Assembly: GCA_001701135.1 (NCBI GenBank)
Contig: DAAN01000023.1
Location: 25,657-88,918 of the forward strand
Length of the DNA stretch: 63,262 bases
Direction of reading: 5' to 3'
Source of the DNA: Bacteroidales bacterium H3
GTDB lineage: Bacteria; Bacteroidota; Bacteroidia; Bacteroidales; Muribaculaceae
The notes under the pieces were generated by a model. That model saw only the letters and a list, made by a program, of their open reading frames with translations, was not told the DNA's origin and ran no database searches. Below are positions 55,449-63,130 of this stretch, in pieces. How positions within the stretch are numbered: position 1 is the first letter of the stretch; every line of letters begins with the position of its first letter. Position numbers and translations under genes: made by a program.

Positions 55449-56669
55449 TTATCTGACAGTTTCCGATTTGGAATCGTTTTCCGATAGCAGATTTTGTAAT
55501 TTGTCGATGTCCGGTAGAGTCTTGCGCAGATTCTCCGGCATTTCTTGGGCTGTGCGGTATGTCGCCACGCCCATAGGCTTATCATAGTCGCGCACCATGA
55601 TTTCGACAAACTTGCGGTTGGCATCCTGGCATAGGACAATACCGATTGAAGGGTTCTCGTGCGGTTTCTTGTCGGTCATGTCATACACCGTCAGGTAGCC
55701 GCTAAGCTGTCCGAGATAATTCGGGCGGAACTTGCCCCGTTTCAACTCCACGATTACGCTGGCATTCAGTTCTCTGTTGAAGAATACAAGGTCAGCAAAC
55801 ATTTCTTCTCCGGCAACTATCAGGCGATGCTGACTGTCGATAAAAGTGAAGTCGTTTCCAAAACGGAGAATGAACTGCTTGATATTGGTTACGATTTGGT
55901 TTTCGATGACCTTTTCGTTCCAGTCCTGTTCGCGTTCTCCCACATTCTCCAGATTAACCATTTCGAGCATATACTCATCCTTGAACGCCAATATCGCTTT
56001 TACGGCATAAATGGCTTCGGGCAGCACTTGAAGGAAGTTGCTCGGCAAAGATCCGCGATTTGAATAGATGTCTTCTTTCAAGTAATTTTTGAGAGAGGAT
56101 AGCGACCACGCATTTTGAGCGGCACAATGGATATAGAACAACCGTTCCGCGATGTCTTTTGAACGAGTCAGGATTTCAATATGATGTGAAAAGCTGATCT
56201 TGACAAAATCGTCCCAGGTAAATTCGGTATTGACCGGTTGCCCGATAAGTTGCAGCAGTAGATGCTCGTCAATATCCAATTCGCCCAACGCTGTTGGATG
56301 AATTAAAGCCGTACCCTTTTCCGACGAATGGTTTTCCAATTCGCCCAACACTGTTGGACGAATTAAAAACGTCCTCCATTCCTCATAGAATGAGCGCATC
56401 CGTTTCAACCCCGATTCAGAAAAGCCGTGCAGACCGGGCAACTCCCGTTGAAGGAGCTTTGATATGGTAGGCAATGCTTTAGTACCCCAACAGCCGATGC
56501 GGGAATTTTCAGACACGAATTTCCCCACTCCAAAATACAACGAGAGAGTTTCTTTGTTGACCGCAGCCGCACTTCTATACCGGCAGCGTTCGATGGCATG
56601 TTTGATTATCTCTACTGCCTCTGCATATTGTGTATAATCCGATGGGATAACCTGTTGTTCCATATACAT
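55449..56669 (-). CDS. DUF1016 / PDDEXK-type nuclease (YhcG-like)
   Basis: A 406-residue protein. The N-terminal DUF1016_N helical domain is followed by a PDDEXK nuclease domain. Candidate catalytic residues lie in EMFADLVFFNRELNASVIVE near 295-314, followed by LKRGKFRPNYLGQLSGYL. Family members are linked to DNA repair or defence. Between the domains is a repeated segment (RPTVLGELE, then HPTALGELD) from a 33-bp DNA repeat with a 60-bp period. It converges on the transfer operon. Promoter element TACCTTTG lies 15 bp upstream of the ATG. Confidence 0.85.
   Translation of the reverse strand: MYMEQQVIPSDYTQYAEAVEIIKHAIERCRYRSAAAVNKETLSLYFGVGKFVSENSRIGCWGTKALPTISKLLQRELPGLHGFSESGLKRMRSFYEEWRTFLIRPTVLGELENHSSEKGTALIHPTALGELDIDEHLLLQLIGQPVNTEFTWDDFVKISFSHHIEILTRSKDIAERLFYIHCAAQNAWSLSSLKNYLKEDIYSNRGSLPSNFLQVLPEAIYAVKAILAFKDEYMLEMVNLENVGEREQDWNEKVIENQIVTNIKQFILRFGNDFTFIDSQHRLIVAGEEMFADLVFFNRELNASVIVELKRGKFRPNYLGQLSGYLTVYDMTDKKPHENPSIGIVLCQDANRKFVEIMVRDYDKPMGVATYRTAQEMPENLRKTLPDIDKLQNLLSENDSKSETVR
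56275..56367. repeat. 33-bp direct repeats with palindromic core inside the DUF1016 gene
   Basis: Two copies, 56275-56307 and 56335-56367, differ at 2 positions, with a period of 60 bp. Each contains CCAAC-nCT-GTTGG within TTCG/CGAA-like outer arms. Both are in frame. Confidence 0.85.
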
Positions 56670-56683
56670 ACGTTTTTGTGCCG

Positions 56684-56691
56684 CAAAGGTA
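56684..56691 (-). promoter_or_regulatory. Bacteroidetes -7 element for the DUF1016 gene
   Basis: CAAAGGTA reads TACCTTTG on the minus strand, 15 bp upstream of the start codon. Confidence 0.6.
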
Positions 56692-56811
56692 CGAAAAATA
56701 CGGGATATACAGGGCAGAATGCCAACATATTATAGTGCCGCGTGGGTCTTATTCGGTATTTTTAGCGTTCCGGTTTCCTGCACTCGCTTTGCTGCCAATC
56801 TACTCACTTAG

Positions 56812-57206
56812 ATGTTCATGTGTCTGGGGCGTGCCGAGAAAGCCGGTAGCGGTGTGGATAAGATTGTGAGCGGTTGGCAGTCTTTGGGTTGGCCGCTTCC
56901 TACTGTAGCCGAGGAAACACGTCCGGACTATGTTGTGCTGACCTTGCAGTTAGGGATGAAAACCCGACAAGAAAACCTCGCAAGCAGGATTTGAGAAAAG
57001 AGCAAATCTTGGAGTTCTGTGTTGAGCCGCAATCCCTATCTGATATTTTGCAACATTTAGGATTGAAAGATAGGGAAAATCTTATGGAGGTCTATATCAA
57101 TCCGATGATTGGTGCAGGGGTATTGGAAATGACGGAGCCGGACAATCCCACAAGCCGTAACCAGATGTATGTAACGGTAAAAGTGGAACAAGAATTTCAA
57201 AAGTAA
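56812..57206 (+). pseudogene. Broken 3' remnant of an AlbA_2-type regulator
   Basis: The frame from 56812 encodes GRAEKAGSGVDKIVSGWQSL, the conserved end of the ATPase-like part of AlbA_2 regulators, up to residue 60. The protein then continues one frame over, from about 56985: LRKEQILEFCVEPQSLSDIL through NPTSRNQMYVTVKVEQE, the usual winged-helix end. So the gene lacks its 5' two thirds and has a frameshift near 56960-57000. It is unrelated in detail to the intact copy at 13219. A hairpin terminator follows. Confidence 0.8.
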
Positions 57207-57251
57207 GTTTATAATAGGATATTGCGGCTTGGACGCATCCAACCTCATACA

Positions 57252-57289
57252 AATAACACTGCCCGCGTGAAAATGGGGGCAGTGTTATT
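57252..57289. terminator. Hairpin terminator
   Basis: AATAACACTGCCC (57252-57264) pairs perfectly with GGGCAGTGTTATT (57277-57289), T-rich on both sides. It separates the regulator remnant from the convergent minus-strand genes. Confidence 0.85.
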
Positions 57290-57308
57290 TATATGGTAGT
57301 TCGCTTAT

Positions 57309-57689
57309 TTAAGCTCGTGTACCGCTTAAAAGTTCGGCAAGTTGCCGGTCGCAGAATTTATCGTATTCCTCCTTGTCTGTACCGCTTTCGATAGCCCGGT
57401 CGATAACATCGCCCAGTTCGTCGAAGCAGACTTCTTCATTGACACACTTTGCATTGCTATCATCTTCTTTCAGTAGATAGACCTCGTAGTAATCAGAGCC
57501 GTTGAGAGCGATAACGACATATCCGGCGTGTAACCGTCCGTTTACTTTCAGCCGCAGTGCCGGTAATTCTTGGAATACCGTAGCGACAAATTCGCTGACT
57601 CCCCACGACATAAAGACGGGTATGGGGGTAAATGACAGTAATTGTTCTTTGATGGTCTGTGCGATGTGCATTACATACTCTTTATCCAT
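57309..57689 (-). CDS. Hypothetical mobile-element protein
   Basis: A 126-residue acidic soluble protein without signal or membrane segments. VFMSWGVSEFVATVFQELPA near residues 24-43 and LNGSDYYEVYLL near 63-74 suggest a small alpha/beta fold. It is the distal gene of a three-gene minus-strand cluster of hypotheticals. I do not recognise it. Confidence 0.65.
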   Translation of the reverse strand: MDKEYVMHIAQTIKEQLLSFTPIPVFMSWGVSEFVATVFQELPALRLKVNGRLHAGYVVIALNGSDYYEVYLLKEDDSNAKCVNEEVCFDELGDVIDRAIESGTDKEEYDKFCDRQLAELLSGTRA

Positions 57690-57722
57690 AACTTTGATTT
57701 TTAATATGATTATTGATTTATG

Positions 57723-57995
57723 TTAGTTGAACCATTCGGGGTTATCCTCTTTTAATTCCGTGATGAGTTCATCGTCCGGTAATTTGAGGGTCTTCGCATC
57801 GGCGAAAAAGAAAACCTCGTCATATATTTGTTCGGCTTCCTTACTTGCAAAACCTTCGCTCTCGTCCTCGAAACTGCCCGGATGAAGTGCATCGAGCAGA
57901 GCGGTAGAGCCGATAAGTAGTTCTTCACCTTCGTTGGATTTCACGATACGGCAGATGTAGATATTGCCGTCAAATTGTAGTTCTTTCGTTTTCAT
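57723..57995 (-). CDS. Hypothetical small mobile-element protein
   Basis: A 90-residue acidic protein (ELITELKEDNPEWFN at the end) with no recognised domain. It lies 33 bp upstream of the 126-residue protein gene and 7 bp after the preceding gene on the same strand. Confidence 0.6.
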   Translation of the reverse strand: MKTKELQFDGNIYICRIVKSNEGEELLIGSTALLDALHPGSFEDESEGFASKEAEQIYDEVFFFADAKTLKLPDDELITELKEDNPEWFN

Positions 57996-58002
57996 ACGCC
58001 TG

Positions 58003-58278
58003 TTATCTTAATGGGATATGTCTCCCGTTTGCCTTGAGGTATTCCATGATACACTTCGCTTCTTCGTGCGATGCACGGTTGCGGTCATCGTAATTGCGTG
58101 TCTCGTCTGCCATGACCACGATACACTCCTTTACCAACCTGTAAAGGCTTTGCTGCAGCGTGGGGTGCATTTCGGGGATAGCGGCTGCAAACCGTTTGGG
58201 ATTGAAGCCGTAATCGTTCACTGCTCTTTCCCAGTCTTTGGCGAGCTGGTACTCCTTGCTTTCCTTGATGTTGTCCAT
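58003..58278 (-). CDS. Hypothetical small mobile-element protein downstream of leader copy A
   Basis: A 91-residue helical protein (WERAVNDYGFNPKRFAAAIP near residues 16-35). I do not recognise a function. It is the first gene after the conserved leader at 58300-58520 and probably starts a three-gene unit with 57723 and 57309. Confidence 0.6.
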   Translation of the reverse strand: MDNIKESKEYQLAKDWERAVNDYGFNPKRFAAAIPEMHPTLQQSLYRLVKECIVVMADETRNYDDRNRASHEEAKCIMEYLKANGRHIPLR

Positions 58279-58299
58279 AATCTTGAATTTTAATGATTT

Positions 58300-58520
58300 G
58301 TTTTTTATTCCCTCCGTTCGATTCCTTTCTGTCGGAACCGCTTTGGGATTTTATAGATGCGGTAAACGGTTGTCGGTACAGCTTCATACGGGAGGCTTTT
58401 CCTGCCAATTACTCTTTCTGAGGGAAGGAAGAATTTGCAGGAAATACATTTCAAGCCGCCGGATCAAGCGCGACGGCCGACCTTTGCATCTGATAAAACC
58501 AAACCGGGGCTGACAGGGAA
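58300..58520 (-). promoter_or_regulatory. Conserved ICE leader, copy A
   Basis: First of three diverged copies of one leader, each directly upstream of a minus-strand gene. Shared blocks include AGGAAGAATTTGCAGGAAAT and CAAGCGCG, and the plus strand has GAACCGCTTTGGGATTTTAT. Near the start codon, CGGTTCC and GGAATCG (58340-58334 with 58325-58319 on the minus strand) form a hairpin before an A-rich stretch. The remaining 58520-58719 holds no gene that I can support. Confidence 0.7.
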
Positions 58521-58719
58521 TGAAGCTGGGGAAACGCTATAAAAGGGAAGTTGAAAATGGTAAAAAAGAGAGGAAACGAAAGCTATGAATGGAGGAAGGG
58601 TGGGTGGTGACGGGTTCGTCAGAAAGTTAAAAGAGGTACTTGGGTCCTTTGTCCGGAGCATACAAAAATGAATAGAGGGCGGATTTCCCCCCCCCTATTC
58701 GTTATGACAACAACATTTG

Positions 58720-60453
58720 TCAGGCAGCTATTTCTTCCGTTTGCGGTTCGGTCTGTGCTTCCGCTTCGGGTTGCGGTTCATCGGGTTGTTCCGCTTCCTG
58801 CGTGGCTTGTTCCTGCAAAGCGGCTTTTTTTTCCTTAATGCGTTGGTGCCGCTTTTCGTACACTTCATTATATCCGTCTTGGATATTGGCAAGTTCTTCG
58901 GGCATATGCTTTTGGGCGAAGCCAAGCAACAGGGAGGCTGTGGCGTTGTTACCGAATGCGTCCTTGAAATTGGCAATCAGATAATCCCTGCGGATAACGG
59001 CTTTCTGCTTGGCGGTAAGGTTCTCGATGATGCGCATTTTGTCCTCGCTCGTAAGGTAGTAATAAGAACCTTTATCTTCAATTCCCACCTCATTGAAATG
59101 CTCTTTGCGGAGTGAGGAGAGCAGGAAGAAATACACCATTTTCTCCTCGTCCTGTCCAAATTTGCGCTCTGACATATCGACCTCTAAAATCCGCTTTTTG
59201 GTGTCTTCAACGGTCTTTTCGAGGGCAATCTCCTTGTTGCGTTTGTCCTGCTTTTCCAACTTCTCGATAGGTGAAAGCGGCATTTCGGTTGCTGTACCGT
59301 TTACGGTGGTAGCGGTATTTGCAACATAGCACAGTGTAATGTCGTTGCTCTCAATACGGAGATAGAGGGAGATTTCTCCTGCTTCGCTTCGGGTGCGGAT
59401 TGCTTCGCATTTTTCGGTGTAACCGTTCAATTCCTGCCCGTAATCCTTTTCTGCATCCTCGTATTCCTCGGTGGTATCATAATCCTCTTTTTGAGGTGCT
59501 TGGGGGCTTTCGGGGTATTTCGTTGCATAGGTTTTAAGGCTTTCCACTTCGTAGCCCATAGCGGTAAGTCGGTCGATGACAGCTTCATTGTAATTGTAGC
59601 TTTCGTGGCAGAGGGGAACGGCAGGGTGCTGTTCCATGAGCCGCATAGCCTTTTCGGTAAGGTGCGATGTGTTCATTTCCACCAAGCAAGCGCGGTTGGC
59701 GCAATTTCCGCAACCACCCTCACAGAACAACATCATATTATTGGTATTGTGAGGGCATGAAAGACAAAGGGTTTTGTCGAATGAATAGCGATTGAGGTCT
59801 GCGGTGTATTGCCGTTCGATGCTTTGTGCCACCTCGGAAGCTTTCATGCCTCGCCAACTATTGTACTGCACCCCCTCTTTCAGATGTTGGTCGTACACCT
59901 CACGCTGTATCTCTTCCCCATAACGGCAGATTTCACTTGCCACGCTGATTGTGATTTCGTCCTGCTCCAACAGCAAAGCGATTTCGGGTATCAAGGAAAC
60001 GAATTTAAGTCGTGTACGGATATATGCCTCCGTCTTGCCGAACTGCACGGTCAAGGACTGTACATCGTGGCGACCGCTGTCTATGAGCTTTTGGTAGGCG
60101 TTGGCTTCCTCAATCGGGGTCACATCCTTACGCTGCAGGTTCTCGGTAATCGCCATTTCCTCGGCTGTCTCGTCTGAAATTTCCATGACGATAGCCGGAA
60201 TTTCCGCCAATTCAGCCATGAGGGAAGCACGGTATCTGCGTTCTCCGAATACAATCTCGAAACGGTTGTCCGCAATAGGGCGCACACCGATAGGCTGAAG
60301 CACTCCCTGCTGACGGATGCTCTCGGCAAGTTCCGCAAGGCTTGTCTCGTCAAAGTTCTTACGTGGGTTGTAGTTACTCGGCTGAATGTCTGCCAATGCT
60401 ACCGATGTGATGTTCTTCTCTACTGCTTGAACTGCTGTTGTTGCCATAATCAT
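58720..60453 (-). CDS. parB: Large ParB-family partition protein with Cys-rich segment
   Basis: A 577-residue ParB/Spo0J-type protein. The CTP-binding ParB domain spans about residues 15-110: EIVFGERRYRAS at 66-77 is the arginine box and TENLQRKDVTPIEE near 103-116 follows. A helix-turn-helix region with FGKTEAYIRTRLKFVSLIP follows near 135-153. Six Cys in CxxC-x10-C-x3-C-x2-C-x4-C near 235-262 suggest a metal site that standard ParB lacks. The C-terminus is Glu/Pro/Gln-rich. The start may be at 60453 or two codons on. It follows leader copy B. Confidence 0.88.
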   Translation of the reverse strand: MIMATTAVQAVEKNITSVALADIQPSNYNPRKNFDETSLAELAESIRQQGVLQPIGVRPIADNRFEIVFGERRYRASLMAELAEIPAIVMEISDETAEEMAITENLQRKDVTPIEEANAYQKLIDSGRHDVQSLTVQFGKTEAYIRTRLKFVSLIPEIALLLEQDEITISVASEICRYGEEIQREVYDQHLKEGVQYNSWRGMKASEVAQSIERQYTADLNRYSFDKTLCLSCPHNTNNMMLFCEGGCGNCANRACLVEMNTSHLTEKAMRLMEQHPAVPLCHESYNYNEAVIDRLTAMGYEVESLKTYATKYPESPQAPQKEDYDTTEEYEDAEKDYGQELNGYTEKCEAIRTRSEAGEISLYLRIESNDITLCYVANTATTVNGTATEMPLSPIEKLEKQDKRNKEIALEKTVEDTKKRILEVDMSERKFGQDEEKMVYFFLLSSLRKEHFNEVGIEDKGSYYYLTSEDKMRIIENLTAKQKAVIRRDYLIANFKDAFGNNATASLLLGFAQKHMPEELANIQDGYNEVYEKRHQRIKEKKAALQEQATQEAEQPDEPQPEAEAQTEPQTEEIAA

Positions 60454-60469
60454 AAAATTTAATTGGTTG

Positions 60470-60720
60470 ATATTTGATTTTTTTATTTTCCCTTTTTTCG
60501 GTTCTTTTCTCTGCCTGAACCGCTTGGGATTTACAGATGCTTCAAGGGACTGACGAACAAGCTATTTTCAACGCTTTTTCCGGAAAATTACTCTTTCGCA
60601 GGAAGGAAGAATTTTACGAGAAATGCACTTCAAAGCGGTGAAATCAAGCGCGGCAGTCCAAATTTGCGTCTGGAAAACCAACCGGCGATGGCAGGAACGA
60701 GGCCGGACAAGCGGCAAGTG
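60470..60720 (-). promoter_or_regulatory. Conserved ICE leader, copy B, upstream of parB
   Basis: Second copy of the leader. The segment AATTACTCTTTCGCAGGAAG matches copy A with few differences. The hairpin near the start is CGGTTC/GAACCG (60522-60517 with 60504-60499 on the minus strand), the same position as in copy A but with changed loop and outer bases. 60720-60884 has no further gene. Confidence 0.7.
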
Positions 60721-60884
60721 GAATAAATAAAAAAGTAATACAACCATGCGGTTATAAGAGGTAATAGAACAGGAGAACACCCAGGAGGGTATAAACAGGA
60801 AAAACGCTACCTTGTGGACGTGCCCATAAGATAGCGGTATGCTATAAAAGGTATATCGGATGGGGACTACAACCGCCGTACCGG

Positions 60885-61139
60885 TTATTTCTCGTGCTTT
60901 TCCAAATACTCTTTCATCGCCTCGTTCACGATGTCCCGTAGAGACATATTCTTTTCGATGGCGAGGTACTTCATCCGGGTATGAATACTTTTGTTTATGA
61001 CAAAGTTGCAATGTACAGCAGGCTCTTTTTCCGTTTTGACCGGTGCAGGTTCTTTCTTTTGCGTGGACTTCCCGGTGGATGACAGCAAGCCGTCCAGTCC
61101 GCTTCTCATGCCGTTTTTCAATGAATCACTTTTGCCCAT
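60885..61139 (-). CDS. Ribbon-helix-helix small protein downstream of ParA
   Basis: An 84-residue protein with a disordered Lys/Pro-rich N-terminus. NKSIHTRMKYLAIEKNMSLR near residues 48-67, followed by DIVNEAMKEYLEKHE, is the ribbon-helix-helix pattern of small repressors and ParA partners. It is 7 bp downstream of parA, in one operon, so it may bind the repeats upstream of parA or act as an adaptor. Confidence 0.75.
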   Translation of the reverse strand: MGKSDSLKNGMRSGLDGLLSSTGKSTQKKEPAPVKTEKEPAVHCNFVINKSIHTRMKYLAIEKNMSLRDIVNEAMKEYLEKHEK

Positions 61140-61146
61140 ATCGTTT

Positions 61147-61902
61147 TTATTTTAATTTCAACACTTCTTTTGCTAACTCCATGTAGTCCTTTGCCCCGTT
61201 GCTGTTCTTGTTATACTCAAAGATATTCATGCCTTTTATCGGAGCTTCGGCCAATGATACATTGTCCCGGATGACGGTCTTGAATACCTTGTCGCAGAAC
61301 GATTCGCTGATTAGTTCCGCCACACTTTTGTTGAGCGTCTTGCGCTTGTCAAACTGGGTGATGACAATGCCGCCGATATTTAGGTTTGGGTTCAAACGTT
61401 CCTTGACAATCCCGACCACATTTGTAATCTTTGCCATTCCGCGCATGGCGAGGAACTGCGCCTGTACCGGGATAATCAGGAAATCCGCCGATGTGAGGGC
61501 GTTCAGTGTCAGCAAACCCAGCGAGGGCGGACAGTCAATCAGGATATAGTCGAATTTACGGGTTTCAAGCAATTTTGCAATCAGCCCTTTTAGTATTAAT
61601 TCCCGCCCCGGCTCGTTGATAAGCTCGGATTCTGTCGCCGACAAATCGAGGCAGGACGGTACAACGGAAAGACCGTTTTCCAACTCGAATACCGGTAAGG
61701 TATATTCGCCTTTCATCGCTCCGTACACCGTCCGTTCCTCTTCGATGGAGAGACCGCAGGATTCCGTGAGGTTTGCCTGACCGTCCATGTCGATGAGCAG
61801 TACACGCTTTTTCTTCTGCTGCAATGCGGCAGCAAGATTGATGGTGGTAGTTGTCTTTCCGACACCGCCCTTGTGGTTCAAAACTGCGATTATTTTTGTC
61901 AT
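61147..61902 (-). CDS. parA: ParA-family partition ATPase
   Basis: A 251-residue deviant Walker ATPase. The motif LNHKGGVGKTTTTIN is at residues 7-21, switch I LIDMDGQANLTESCG near 35-49, and YILIDCPPSLGLLTLNAL near 115-132. It is the short form without N-terminal DNA-binding domain. With the ribbon-helix-helix protein and ParB it forms a plasmid-like stability module within the element. A TAnnTTTG element at 61927-61934 and a repeat-rich interval precede it. Confidence 0.95.
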   Translation of the reverse strand: MTKIIAVLNHKGGVGKTTTTINLAAALQQKKKRVLLIDMDGQANLTESCGLSIEEERTVYGAMKGEYTLPVFELENGLSVVPSCLDLSATESELINEPGRELILKGLIAKLLETRKFDYILIDCPPSLGLLTLNALTSADFLIIPVQAQFLAMRGMAKITNVVGIVKERLNPNLNIGGIVITQFDKRKTLNKSVAELISESFCDKVFKTVIRDNVSLAEAPIKGMNIFEYNKNSNGAKDYMELAKEVLKLK

Positions 61903-61919
61903 AATTTCGTGTCTTTATA

Positions 61920-62130
61920 TCTGATACAAAGATAATACTATTTTTAGTATTTACTATTATTAGTGTATACTATTTTACTACTTTTGTATATTTTAGTATT
62001 ATAGCATCTACTACTATACTAAAATACTGATTGACTAAATGTAGTGCATTCTATCATTTCTGATGGGATATTTCCTAATATCCTACTTTACTAACCTTAG
62101 TATATACTACATTTAGTATTTGTTGTATAA
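61920..62130. promoter_or_regulatory. TTTAGTAT-rich AT region upstream of parA (candidate centromere/operator)
   Basis: The region contains many copies of TTTAGTAT-like or TAGTAT/ATACTA motifs in both orientations, such as TTTTTAGTATTTAC, ATTTTAGTATTATAG, ATACTAAAATAC and CATTTAGTATTTG. It includes the promoter element CAAAGATA (61927-61934, TATCTTTG on the minus strand). Such repeat arrays next to parA commonly act as centromere or autoregulatory sites; that role is inferred. Confidence 0.6.
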
Positions 62131-62182
62131 CAGCAAAATAAGCTCATTTTGGAATTAGTCTTATAAATCATCATCATGCGCA

Positions 62183-62545
62183 TTAGATAAATTCTGTCTC
62201 AAGTGCTTCCAACAAGTCGTGTATTTGTTTTTCCGCTTCCTCCATATCCGATACAATGTCCTTGATGTGGTAAGGTGCGCCATTTTTACCGTGCCCATCA
62301 TTTCCAATCCATAGATAGGCTTCGTAATCCGGGTCAAAACCCTCGAAATATTGTTCCATGTCAGCAATGAGGGTATCAATGTCCTCACATTTCATTTCGG
62401 CACTGAAATTAAAATCCTGCCCATAGTTGGTATAGCGTTGGAAGTCGAACTGAATATTTGATTTATTTTTGTCATCCACACTTATACTCCAGCCTTTGCT
62501 TTGGGATATTTCCGTTACTTTTTGTATCTTTTCTTGAGCGGTCAT
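62183..62545 (-). CDS. Hypothetical mobile-element protein
   Basis: A 120-residue acidic protein (MTAQEKIQKVTEISQSKGWS at the start; DFNFSAEMKCEDIDTLIADM near 44-63). No function is recognised. I chose the Met at 62545 because the longer frame (62575) overlaps the upstream gene's end; either is possible. Confidence 0.6.
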   Translation of the reverse strand: MTAQEKIQKVTEISQSKGWSISVDDKNKSNIQFDFQRYTNYGQDFNFSAEMKCEDIDTLIADMEQYFEGFDPDYEAYLWIGNDGHGKNGAPYHIKDIVSDMEEAEKQIHDLLEALETEFI

Positions 62546-62555
62546 AGTTTTGAGT

Positions 62556-62897
62556 TTATAGTGGGGAGACTTCACACCGTCCTACCGATTGCTTTAATCC
62601 GTTATTTGAAAGTAATACTCCTGCAGCTCGTCTGGCCATTCGGCGGTCATAGAGCGTGGCTTTCTGGTTGTCCCGCTCGTGCCATTGCCAAATTTTGTGA
62701 TTAAGTACAAGGCACAGCTCTGTCCAATGCTTGTAGTTATCTTTCCATTCTGCCTTAACCTTTCTGTATGTGTCAGCTATGGCTTCATTCCCGAACTTGT
62801 CTGCCATAGAGAAGTCCTGCCAAAAGGTTGTCATCGGGTCATAGCCAGTAATTTCCGCTATATTCCACTTGGGAATTACTATTTTTAATATTTCCAT
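62556..62897 (-). CDS. Hypothetical mobile-element protein after leader copy C
   Basis: A 113-residue protein starting MEILKIVIPKWNIAEITGYD. DKFGNEAIADTYRKVKAEWK near residues 33-52 and a basic C-terminus with many Arg/Lys follow. No domain is recognised. An alternative start is 62924. It is the first gene after the third leader copy and is 10 bp upstream of the next gene. Confidence 0.6.
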   Translation of the reverse strand: MEILKIVIPKWNIAEITGYDPMTTFWQDFSMADKFGNEAIADTYRKVKAEWKDNYKHWTELCLVLNHKIWQWHERDNQKATLYDRRMARRAAGVLLSNNGLKQSVGRCEVSPL

Positions 62898-62934
62898 ACT
62901 TATTATTGTTTTTGTAATACTCATGAATCAAGAT

Positions 62935-63130
62935 TACTATTTCCCTTTGTTCGGTCTGTTTGCGACCGCCGGGAAGATTTTTCTGCTTTCAGAAGGTGGC
63001 GGGGAACAATCGGACAAGGCTGATCCGGAAAAATACGCTCGACAGCGGAGAGGAAGATTTTTACGTGTCATTTGCGGCAGTATGCCGGCATTGGCAGGAT
63101 TGGAGCCGCCGGTTACCTTTGCGGAAAATT
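62935..63130 (-). promoter_or_regulatory. Conserved ICE leader, copy C (most diverged)
   Basis: Third leader copy, recognised by TTTCCCTTTGTTCGG, TCCGGAAAAATACGCTC and GAGAGGAAGATTTTTACG in the same order as copy B. The hairpin is CGGTC/GACCG (62968-62964 with 62956-62952 on the minus strand). The window ends before the next gene can be seen; 63131-63262 shows no supported gene. Confidence 0.5.

Noticed and set aside
57255..57290. Inverted repeat as possible recombination site
   Set aside because: A perfect stem with flanking T-rich tracts between convergent units is better explained as a terminator.
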